This document shows positions 51,515-59,711 of a stretch of 64,000 nt of DNA, one piece after another. Made by a program: the position numbers and the translations under genes. Each line of letters starts with the position of its first letter. Positions within the stretch are counted from its first letter, which is position 1. Where the stretch lies: NCBI GenBank assembly GCA_964036045.1, contig OZ038378.1:179025754-179089753 (forward strand), given 5' to 3'. The notes beneath the pieces are model-generated. The model saw only the letters and a list, made by a program, of their open reading frames with translations, had not been told where the DNA came from and did no database searches. This DNA is from Eutreptiella sp. 'Long Island Sound 2002'. Taxonomy: Eukaryota; Euglenozoa; Euglenophyceae; Eutreptiales; Eutreptiaceae.

Positions 51515-52224
51515 CTGCAAGAATCATCAATCCGCTCCATCCCAGTTCGTGCAACTTCCTTGCACTACAATGGCCTGGCAGCGAACAGTCTTGGTCTGGG
51601 CCTGGTCTCAGCTGTGCCTTGGTCTTGCAGCCTGCAGTCACACCACCTTTCGGACCCTTCACCGAGCTACCCCACCATTGTGCTACACAGCCAACAACCC
51701 CTTGAGCCACATGCTCAATCGCCCCACACCCAAATCAATGGCACCAAAAAAAAAATCAACCTCCTCCAGTGGTGCTTCCTTTATCCACTCGATTGGAAAC
51801 CACTAATGGGCTTGACACCTACTCAGTTGCACGTCGGATCCCCCTGGGGCAGAACCCCACAGGACCTTACCACACGGAACCCCCCCCCCCCCCCCAACAC
51901 TCCATACGACTTCGTCTGAACCTCCTGCCACCTTCCGGAAGTGATTACCTTCCCGAAATTTCGGTATCAGCCCATGTGAGTCGCGGACCATACTCTTGCC
52001 TGCCCCTGGCCCCCACTGCAGCTTGCTGGTATGCCTCAGCAGGCATTGAGGCATGAATGTCTAAGATGCTGTGAGACACAGGAAACAGGGCCAGAAGCGA
52101 GCCCAGCGTGACCAAATGAACCTATAACTGAAGCGATGCACGAGACATGGCATGGCCCGCTGCCCTTCTTGATGGTGCCACTGCAGCCACTGCAGTACAC
52201 ATCACCCTCCCAGTTTCTGCACAA
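51515..52224. other. No supported gene; contains a 16-base poly-C tract
   Basis: The C-run is at 51,880-51,895. I see no inverted partner within the size range of the poly-C elements, so it is noted only as a possible remnant end. Confidence 0.4.
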
Positions 52225-52462
52225 TCAATCCGAGTCAAAACCAGGAATGTACATGTCCATTTCAGGGAAGTCTTCCAACTGCTCGGCGACGTCTAGTTCC
52301 ACGAACGAAATGGGCTCCGGCACCTTGAAAGGAAAATCACCGAGCTCGACACAGATCTCCGTGCCGTTGCTGTCGAAGAACGTCGGGTTGGGAGAGGGCG
52401 TCTCAGACAGGTGCATGGCGCCGACGGAGGAGTCCTCAGAGGAGGACCGGGACGGGCATCGG
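52225..52462 (-). CDS. Candidate terminal exon of a hypothetical host gene, acidic C-terminus
   Basis: An acceptor-like CTGGTGTCTGTCAG lies immediately upstream of 52,462. The open frame from there runs 78 residues to a stop at 52,225. It begins with a Ser-rich stretch (SRSSSEDSS), then SETPSPNPTFFDSNG, and ends in an acidic, aromatic tail (FPEMDMYIPGFDSD). Composition and codon choice differ from the CA-rich minisatellite that starts just upstream, so coding content is plausible. If spliced, its intron would contain that minisatellite and the transposon at 52,657. Possible upstream exons lie at 53,373-53,776. No domain is recognised. Confidence 0.35.
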
Positions 52463-52469
52463 CCTGACA

Positions 52470-52656
52470 GACACCAGCACATGCGAGGTACATCAGGCAC
52501 ACGCACTGAATCACATCAGCACACACACCAAGGCACAGCAGCACATGCACTGACGCACAGTGATACACACCAGCTCACGCACTGAGGCCCACAAGGCACA
52601 CACACTCATACACATCAGCACACACACCGAAGCACACCAGCACACGCACTGAGGTA
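52470..52656. repeat. Imperfect CA-rich minisatellite, left part
   Basis: Degenerate units of the type CACACCAGCACACGCACTGA recur about every 24 bp. The tract is split by the poly-C element at 52,657-53,103 and continues to about 53,250. Confidence 0.85.
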
Positions 52657-53103
52657 CCCTCCCCCCCCCTTGTCCTCCCGCCCCAACACAGGGAAGACGC
52701 CCCCACCCCCCACCCCCAGGGGACAGTTGCCAAGTGATGCCCCCTACCACTACTGTCCACGCACACTATGGGACACAGAAATTGCAGCGGAAAACGAAAT
52801 AAAAAGCATAAGAAATGTTGGTGTGCAGAGATTGTCAAGGTCAAAATACAAAAACAAATAAAAGCAGGTGTGCCAATGATATGAAAATCATGCATGCTTC
52901 GATGGGCTGCCAATGTGACGAACCTTACTCCTTGAGGGGCTCGGTGTAAAATTTCTGGGTCCTGCTCCAATCAGGGATAGGTGCCTTCTCATTTGGACCA
53001 AGGTTCTCCACCTGATCCCCCACAGTGACCTGCAACACCATTTTGGTGTTTACCAAGTTACGGGAAGGACAAGCGGGGGGGAAGGACACAGGGGGGCGAG
53101 GGG
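52657..53103. mobile_element. Short poly-C-terminated element, 447 bp, third family member
   Basis: The left end (C-run, TTGTCCTCCC) and its following 150 bp clearly align with the left end of the 40,196 element. Shared blocks include GGGAAGACG, CCAAGTGA, CACAGAAATTGCAGC and AAACGAA. The right end read inverted gives CCCTCGCCCCCCTGTGTCCTTCCC. It interrupts the CA-rich minisatellite at GAGGTA/CATCAG. The site again contains TA on the left; the right copy appears mutated (GA). It is an internally deleted derivative, with only the C-terminal end of the cargo frame left. Confidence 0.7.
52925..53041 (-). pseudogene. Truncated cargo gene of the poly-C element family
   Basis: An ATG at 53,041 opens a 38-residue frame ending KFYTEPLKE. 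This matches the KFYTELVKE end of the frame at 40,403-40,705, and the stop is at the same distance from the conserved GCTCGGTGTAAAATTTCT stretch. The GVW/KLYFTRD core is missing. Confidence 0.55.
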
Positions 53104-53250
53104 ACATCAGCACACGCACTGAGGCACACTACCACATGCACTGAGGTACACAAGCACACACACTGACACAACAGCACACACAGTGAAGCACACTGAGGCA
53201 CACCAGCGCACGCACCGAAGCACACACCAACGCACGAAGTGCTGCAAACC
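53104..53250. repeat. Imperfect CA-rich minisatellite, right part
   Basis: The tract continues the degenerate CAGCACACGCACTGAGGC units of 52,470-52,656 after the inserted element. Confidence 0.85.
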
Positions 53251-53372
53251 AGATAAATCAGAGTGGCACACGATGGAGGGTACATCAGCAGCGAGCATGC
53301 CCTGCATGCAAGCACGGTCTGTGCTCACAAGCTTTGAGAACTTGGAACCAACTTGAAATTGATCCTGGCTGA

Positions 53373-53776
53373 TCATTGCTTCCCTGACTTGGGCTTTGCC
53401 CAGAGGGAACAACATGAGGGCGTGAGTGGGTGGGTGAGTGGAGGTGTTGATGCTGCTATGACCACAAGAACAGCAGAGGTATGGCATATGAAAATCAGTT
53501 GCGCAAAAGGTGGCCCATCGCATTTACAAATATCACGACACTTCGCAGCACAGGTGGGAGTGTATCCCTCCTCTGGAAGATGTCTTGAAAACATGAGCAC
53601 CCCATCAAACACAGTTTGCCACTTGCGGCGCAAAAAAATCTTCTGAGGGTTGTTTCAGAATATAAAGACACCACAGTGCATGGCATGCAGGCATGTTGCC
53701 CACAGGGTCCAAGCTCAATGTTTAACTCATGGCCGTTCCTAATCCACTCCATCTTTTGTGCAAACATGGGGTACAC
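53373..53776 (-). CDS. Hypothetical protein fragment in two frames joined at a T7 run
   Basis: The upstream frame (53,776 to about 53,640) reads MYPMFAQKMEWIRNGHELN to SETTLRRFF. The downstream frame (53,633 to 53,373) reads RRKWQTVFDGVLMFSRHLPE and has Cys pairs near CAAKCRDICKC. They meet at a T7 homopolymer, so a one-base slip, an error or a splice is possible. A third piece in another frame (AQVREAMISQDQFQVGSKF, about 53,390-53,290) may continue it. No family is recognised. The pieces might belong to the same gene as the exon at 52,225-52,462. Confidence 0.25.
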
Positions 53777-53870
53777 TCTGGGGCAGAATCTTGTGATGAG
53801 CAGAGGGAACTCTTACAGGCATGACCATGCTCCTCTTTCCAACCCACAATGGTCTCACATCCGTGATACC

Positions 53871-54326
53871 TCACATTCTCGACCAAATAAGTACGGTCAG
53901 AAAACCAAGGTCAGACAGAGTTGCCTTGCTCCCACCATGCCCTGCATGGACTGTGGGGGGCGGGGCGGGGGGATGAGGCATGGCAGCCATACTCTTTGTG
54001 CCATGTATTGGAGACAGCATCTGGTAATCAGCTGCAGAGTCACGTGCTGGAGTGGTCAGCTCTGTCTGCTCCATCCGCCGCTTTTTGGTACTGTTGGTCA
54101 GGCTCTCGATGCGCTTGCGCGGAGTGCATCGGGAGTTGGGTGTCCACTGCAAGAAAGGCTTCATTGCCACGTTGCCCCCCTTCACTGGGGTGACGGCTTG
54201 ATTGTGATTGGTGATGTCGCCAAGCACACGTCTTGGGGTAAGGGCAGGTGCATGATTTTTGGCACGCGGAGTGAATCGGGCAACGCTGTGCTGCGATCGC
54301 GGAGTTCTCGGAGCCACGTTCTCCAT
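53871..54326 (-). CDS. Candidate cell-cycle protein with CDK-type TP sites and an LGDITN motif
   Basis: The first 95 residues from ATG 54,326 are basic and rich in Thr-Pro: RTPR, FTPR, LTPRR, VTPVK, WTPN, CTPRK and TTPAR. LTPRR, VTPVK and CTPRK match the S/T-P-x-K/R consensus of cyclin-dependent kinases. Between them sits RRVLGDITN. L-G-D-I-T-N stretches of this kind are known near the N-terminus of A/B-type cyclins and in other mitotic proteins degraded by the anaphase-promoting complex. The basic KKRR cluster would suit nuclear entry. No cyclin box follows, so this is more likely a small CDK substrate or regulator. The last 50 residues (Pro/Ala/His-rich) look different and may be intron read-through. 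This is the best candidate for a real host gene in the window. Confidence 0.5.
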   Translation of the reverse strand: MENVAPRTPRSQHSVARFTPRAKNHAPALTPRRVLGDITNHNQAVTPVKGGNVAMKPFLQWTPNSRCTPRKRIESLTNSTKKRRMEQTELTTPARDSAADYQMLSPIHGTKSMAAMPHPPAPPPTVHAGHGGSKATLSDLGFLTVLIWSRM

Positions 54327-54939
54327 TGTGTGAGTCTACACCAAAATGAGGGACAGAGGACATGCCAGCATCCGAACTAGCTCTGGCAATTTGTATGGCT
54401 GCACAACGCTGGGGTGCCTTCTATTTTCGGCTGTATGCGGCATGCCGCTGTGAAGAGGTATGCATTGCTGGTAGTAGATATCTGTCACGTCACGTCACCT
54501 TCTGCACAGCTTTCAAACCCCCTTGCTGCTCAGCCACTAATCAATCCCACAGTGGCTGAGCAGCAACAACGTTTCTGCGGGAACAATGCCACATGCAAAT
54601 GCCCAACCAATGCACCATGCTCTGAAAGGAGCGGACAGCTTGATAGCAATGCCCTGACCCAGAGAAGGATAAAATAGATGCAGACACAAAATGTGACTGT
54701 GACAAAGCAACTAAAGACAAACCACAGGCCAACGTACGCATGCACAAGCTTGGCCCACACACCCCGCAAAATTTTACAGCAAACAGCAACAAAAGCAATC
54801 CATTGCCAACGTGGCACAGAGCAACAGATCATCAACATATAACAATAATGAAAGCTCCACCTTCAAAGATTTTATATCAAAAATCAAAAGGACCGATGCC
54901 ACATCAAACAACAGTTGAGAACCAGTATCAACCTGTCTT
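54327..54939. other. No supported gene; isolated YVDD-like frame
   Basis: The minus strand at about 54,815-54,850 reads LLLYVDDLLL, the form seen at the active site of copia-type reverse transcriptases. The residues on both sides do not continue like a reverse transcriptase, so this is either a very short relic or chance. Confidence 0.3.
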
Positions 54940-55244
54940 ATGCCCCCACGAAGTTTCTCTTGGGGCCCGTGGGCAGCCCCTATACCTCCTTGAGTTGATC
55001 CTAGGGTCAAGGGACACCCCTATAGCGGCTGCGCCATACCCCCGAAGTCCATATATGTACGCCCTTCAACCCCCACGAGCTCCGCAATAAGATCTCCGGC
55101 TGACAACATTCCTCCCCTGTTGCTCACCGGCGACGCACACCGTCCCATCGTCGCAAGCGTTGCCCTCCATGCTGTTGTGGCCCTGCATAGAGCCACCCGG
55201 CTCACTCAGCTGCTACCCACGGCTCTCAGCCAACATCGGCGGTG

Positions 55245-56311
55245 TTAGCATGTTGACATGCACCCACTCACGTGTTCCCCCGGATTAACCCGAGGACAAA
55301 CCCCGGTGACTGCCATAGCTAGATCGCCGGTAAAGACCCCGGTACCATGGGAATACCCTACGCGGCCCCACCAGGTGAGCCAACGGACCGGCAACCCCAA
55401 CCAACGCAGGGCCGCCGATCCCCCCCACGCCGCCACGCGTGCCACCTCGTGTGGGCGCTCGCTCGCGCAGCCACTGAGGGCGGCCGCATTACCATGTGGA
55501 GAAAGGCAGAACCTGGCGGGCAGAAGTGCGCTAGGGGGACTGCCGATGTGGCCCCCTCAACGTCAAGCCACCGCAGCCAAACCGTGCCGTAGCGTCCCAG
55601 CTTGCCCGAACGAAGCGTGGGTCACATTTGACCGTGTAAAATCCCAGCCCCCGGCTCTGGGATCCCCCCCTCCGGATTGGGGCCACTTCGCCCCCCCGGA
55701 GGAGGCACGTGAACGATAATACGGCATGCCGTATACCGTCCACTGTGCTCTGCCAGACACGCCATCGCGAAGGCCCTGAGCTCCTCCAACCCGGCGTATG
55801 GCCGGACCACTGCCTGAGAAGTCGTCCACTTTGCGCACCTCCAAACCCGGCTACTGACGAATTCCGGCATACAACCCATCTCCTCCAACGCCCGCAAAGC
55901 GGATACTGCTCCCCGTAGGAAGCTTCTTGAATACCCCAACCCCCAAAACTGAAATAGGTACTTGCATGCTTCCATCCCCAACTCCGCAACCGGTGTGCAA
56001 CCGACCCAGAGGGCCAATTTTCTATAGTGGGTACAGCAAGTACCCATGGAGCTGTTCGCCCATGAGGACGCTTGTAGGGCGTCCATTGAAGTGATCTCAT
56101 CCTCCTTCCACAATCGCCTCCATGCTGCCCACACCAGTCGCCAGACCACGTCGTCACCGCCCCGGAAGTCTGCCAGTTGTAACACCACCACGCCAGCACA
56201 GGACTCGTGCTCAGCGCGCCCGACGGGGTAGCGACCCCGTCTGTCCAACCCGATGCACTCTGAAACCAGTGGTGCTGCACGCCCCTCCCTGCATGCTTGC
56301 ACGCACGACAC
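55245..56311 (-). pseudogene. Tyrosine recombinase, broken (DIRS/Crypton-type)
   Basis: Three minus-strand frames together cover the two parts of a tyrosine recombinase. From 56,311 the first frame has a core-binding, SAM-like region (THYRKLALWVG, then KYLFQFWGLGYSRSFLRGAV, SALRALEEMG). A second frame around 55,690-55,750 has SFTCLLRGGEVAPIRR, which fits box I with the catalytic Arg (LLR-x-x-E). A third frame (55,445-55,245) has WGGSAALRWLGLPVRWLTWW, which fits the box II region (R-x-G-G-A-x-x-L-x-x-G-V-P, G-R-W). Where the nucleophilic Tyr would be expected the frame reads GVFTGD, so it may be Phe. At least two frameshifts separate the parts. Eukaryotic relatives sit in DIRS, Ngaro and Crypton elements. 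Confidence 0.6.
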
Positions 56312-56502
56312 ACTGTCGTGGGCGCACTCGTAACGTCCATCAGCTCCGCGCCTGGCTTTGCCATGTACGACCTGCGGTCTCCCTCAACCCAGAACTTGGC
56401 CTTCATGGCCACCAGTTTGCGCGCCACCACCTCCTCCTCAGCGGCCCCCATACACCTCTGTGAACGGGCTGGAAGCCCGGGGTCCTCGTCCGCCGCCTCT
56501 CG

Positions 56503-57317
56503 CTAGTCCGTTGGAAGCTTGGGGTCAAGCCCCCTCTTTCCGCGGTATGTGGATAGGGACGTTACCGTAAACGTCCATACCACCAGGACGAAGGCCCTTA
56601 GCCGCTCGATCTCCTTGTCATTCATCGACTCCAGGCACCAGACCTCGTTGTCCGCTGCATCCGAGTCGCGGACAAGCGCCAACTCGTCCAACGTGACATC
56701 CGTGAATTTCTCCTTATCCCAAAACCGCGATACGTATTCGTAGGCCGGGACCTTCGGCGCCACAACAAGGTGGACAGTGCCACCAAGTTGGCATAAACCC
56801 ATTGGGGCTTGGCATCCATATCACGCATTTGTAGCAACTCTGATTTGCACAATGAGGGTACCCCTACCATTCTTCTCTTCGCCGCGGCCTTGGACTTCGC
56901 ACTCACCTCCGCCAGCTCCTTGCGCAGCCCCTCCATCGCCATGCGCTGGTCCTCCACCAGCTTCTTCAACTCCTGTAGCTCCGGCGTGGAATTCGGAGGC
57001 GGCGCCATGACGCAGAAAGCCCCTATCATTTCTGGCAGACCCACCTCACTGTCCACTCGTACTGCAAACTTCTTCATAAACGTGTCCTCCCACTCCTTCC
57101 TCCTCTGCAACAACACCGACAACCGCCATTTCGACCGCCGATGTGGCCCGTGCGATTTGGATGAGGGGCACGGAATCGATAAACGAGGAGGAAATACTTC
57201 CCCTGGCAAAGGCTGCGAAATCTGCCACTGACAATTCTGCTGACTGGTTCTATACTTGGTTAACATGGAGTTCGACTCTACGTGCGACCTACCTCTGGCC
57301 TGCAAGCTCAAATGCAA
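56503..57317 (-). pseudogene. Coiled-coil ORF upstream of the tyrosine recombinase, frameshifted
   Basis: The first frame (57,317 to about 56,800) has KEWEDTFMKKFAVRVDSEVG, then a predicted coiled coil (LQELKKLVEDQRMAMEGLRK, ELAEVSAKSKAAAKRR). Near 56,800 the protein-like sequence moves to a second frame (56,802-56,503) with HLVVAPKVPAYEYVSRFWDK and LDELALVRDSD, ending LDPKLPTD before the stop. The block lies just upstream of the recombinase in the same orientation, so it may be the Gag-like or accessory ORF of the same element. No reverse transcriptase lies between them, which would fit a Crypton-like or internally deleted element. Confidence 0.4.
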
Positions 57318-57365
57318 AAAATTGCACTGTCAGAAGACACACACACATGCCCACCGCATGCACAC

Positions 57366-57590
57366 ACGGCGGAGCCCAAGGCCGTTACCGAAGACATGTT
57401 CGTCCTGACGCTGAGGTACCGCTAGAAGGACTTGGTCCGAGTGGGGGTGGTGTACGCCACCCCGAACAGGCTGGAGAGAGACATCCTGGACGGGCTCTAG
57501 GACGTAGTGCAGCGGCTCTTAGATCACATTCTGATCTATGGTTAACTCTGTTTGTGGTGTGCATGAGTGTGCATGCTCGGGCTCCGCCGT
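57366..57590 (+). pseudogene. Inverted segment of the retroelement endonuclease
   Basis: On the plus strand 57,368-57,545 reads KAVTEDMFVLTLRYR, stop, KDLVRVG, VVYATPNRLERDIL, stop, DVVQRLLDHILIYG. This is the middle part of a LINE-type AP endonuclease: the Y-x-P-N/T block and the LIYGD block before the catalytic Asp-Phe-Asn. The first half of the same domain lies on the minus strand at 57,591-57,860. The segment is flanked by a 12-bp inverted repeat, ACGGCGGAGCCC (57,366-57,377 and inverted at 57,579-57,590). Reading across that repeat stays in frame (TAEP), so a simple inversion explains the layout. Two TAG stops lie in the block. Confidence 0.65.
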
Positions 57591-57861
57591 AAACTGGCCT
57601 CCTGTGTGGACCAGGAGGGCCTTACCTTCTGCCCCATTCGCTCCCGGTTTCCCGTAGGTCATGGTCCTCCCCCTCCACTCTGCCCTGCATAGGGGACCGG
57701 GTCTCTGTGAGAGCCGGCACGTCCACCTTGTGTCTGAGGGGAGTCGCTCGCACTTCCGTCTTCTTCCGCTGGTAGCCGCGTACATTCAACGTCGTGACAC
57801 GCAGCGCGAAGAGGGTCGGGTTCTCGCTCCCGGGGTCCCCTCTCTGGTCGCTGTCGGTGCT
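57591..57861 (-). pseudogene. AP-type endonuclease, N-terminal half (non-LTR retroelement ORF2)
   Basis: From about 57,815 the minus strand reads VTTLNVRGYQRKKTEVRA then VDVPALTETR. These are the first two conserved blocks of LINE endonucleases (LNVRG, and D-V-x-x-L-x-E-T with the catalytic Glu). A frame change near 57,650 leads to GKALLVHTGGQFTAEP, matching the G-G-V-A-L-L-V block. The frame is continuous upstream, through one TAG, with the acidic tail at 57,862. The domain continues in the inverted segment 57,366-57,590. No reverse transcriptase follows, so the element is truncated. Confidence 0.65.
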
Positions 57862-58640
57862 CTAGCCCTCCTGTGAGGAGGCATCGTCTACGCTGCCATC
57901 GGACTCACTGTGATCGCTCGCAAATAGGCCCTCGTGTGAGCTGTCCCCATCCGCGGGGATTGGCATTTTGGCACACCGGGCTGCGTTCCCCCACCTGCGT
58001 CCTTCCCCTGCGGTCATGAACAGCAGGGTCCGCACCCTCGTCTCCACTTGCCACCTCCACTTAACGCGGTTGCCGCTGGTACCCTCGCGGCCCGCAAGTG
58101 CCCGGCAAATGCCACCTCCGTTGCCCTCGGGAGGTGCACCTCATACCCGCTGTCGTGGAATACGTCCGACCCACCCAGCGGGAGCACACTCACCAAGCCT
58201 TCCACGTTGTCACCTTGCAGCTGGCCCGTGGCATGCCACAATTCGCGGACAACCACCGGCACCGCCGAGGGGCTGCCCATGTGTCTCTTCAGGGCGGCGC
58301 GTCTCCTTCAGGCCAGATCTGCCACCCTTTTCGGAGCTCCAAGGGCTGCAGGTCGATCGAGTACACCAGTGCTTGCTCCACGTCGTAGGGGAGCTTGTTG
58401 GTCCATCGCTACGCCGTTGTCCGGCCGCGCGCCAGGAGGCCCTTCGTCTGCTAGGCCATTAGCGTCAACCCGGGGTGCCACCCTAGCAGGATGTCGCCCA
58501 GCCGCGCTGGCACGTCATCATCCCAGCGCAGGGCCATGTGTACCTTGGACGGGAGCGCGGATAACTCTTTGAGCCACCCTGTGCTGAGCTTCTCTATGCG
58601 GTGGTCATCCATGCCATCGAGTCTACCCTCGTGTCGGCTT
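57862..58640 (-). pseudogene. Region upstream of the endonuclease, unknown retroelement protein with stops
   Basis: The minus-strand frame from about 58,610 reads MDDHRIEKLSTGWLKELSAL, VHMALRWDDDVPARLGDILL, then TAG, TAG and TGA within LTLMA-QTKGLL, TTA-RWTNK and GDAPP-RDTW. A shift near 58,285 gives VPVVVRELWHATGQLQGDNV and SGYEVHLPRATEVAFAGHL (58,280 to about 58,050). Another shift leads to an acidic end (SSHEGLFASDHSESDGSVDD, stop at 57,862). The composition between stops is clearly protein-like. No family is recognised. It could be the C-terminal part of a Gag-like ORF1 or the N-terminus of ORF2. Confidence 0.45.
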
Positions 58641-59711
58641 CACGCCCCAGCACCAGGGTCTCGGACTCTGTTCGCCTGATCGCCGGATTGCCGGAACACC
58701 GGATCTGCCGACTACACACGGCCCGCAGGCCGTGGCGGTGCTGCTATTTGTGCTTAGTGGAACCCTCTTAGCTGGCTCCCCCGTAGCTGGCTCCCTGTTC
58801 TTCTCTCGTCCCCCCGCCTGACTCTCACTTTACAGGCGTGTGCTCGCCCCTCGACCTTGGGGCGGGCGCCTCTTCACCCCTTTCTCCTCGCACAGATGGC
58901 CCCCTCTCCCGACCCTTCATCGCATTATTCTGGAGGGCCATTCCGCGTGCACTCCAGCTACCACGCTGCTGCGCGGCTCCCATCGCATCTTTGTGTCACC
59001 GTCGTGTCTGGGACACATGCCCCCTCTGTTCCCCTTCGCGGCCCCGGCGGGCCACCTCTCTCAGTCTAACCTTTCCGTGTGACTCTAGCCTCCCCTTGTG
59101 GCTGCTTCCGGCCTTCTTCGGCGCAGTCACCGCTCACCCGGTGCCCTCTGGTCGCTTCCTTGGCCACTCACTGCCCCTCTCACATTCCTCCGCCCCCGTG
59201 CCGCGTCACCTCACGTTCCGCGTCGCCCTCGCCCACTGTCTGTCCTCGCCTCTGTCACTCTCAAGTCCCCGGCATGCACTACTCCATTGTCGTTTGCCGG
59301 CACCGGCGCGCTTCGTATCCCTAACGTTCGCTGTCCAAGTCTCGTGACTCCCGGCAATGGCGGGGTCCACCACTGATTGGGGCCGCAGCTGCGCCTAGCC
59401 GGCCCGGTACCGGGCTACTGCCCTACATATTCCGGCCCTCAACAGGCTGCACCGAGCCATAGCGTTGTGGCGCCAACCGCACTACATATCTCTCACCTGG
59501 GACTCGCTCTATCGGGGGCCACGGGCTCCCCTGAGACTGGGCGGTTCGTCGCACACCTAGGCAAGGCCTCGGCGCCACCCACATTTGACACTTGGTTCCT
59601 GGCATATAGCGCCCACACTGGCTGGTCCCTTAGGGGCTGGGCCACACCTGGTTGACCCCGGCCGGCGTTGCTGGGCGCAGGGGGTCGCCGCACTGCGAAT
59701 CCTCACGTCCC
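58641..59711. other. GC-rich stretch without a supported gene
   Basis: Overlapping proline/serine-rich frames on the plus strand (58,838-59,376) look like compositional artefacts of CT-rich DNA. Nothing in either strand matches a known block. Confidence 0.4.

Noticed and set aside
51285-51710. Polyglutamine protein on the minus strand
   Set aside because: The glutamine run is the CTG microsatellite; the rest of the frame has no recognisable content or exon signals.
58838-59376. Plus-strand proline/serine-rich ORFs of 80-169 aa
   Set aside because: Three overlapping frames are open at once in CT-rich DNA, with no motif and no start context; a compositional effect is the simplest reading.
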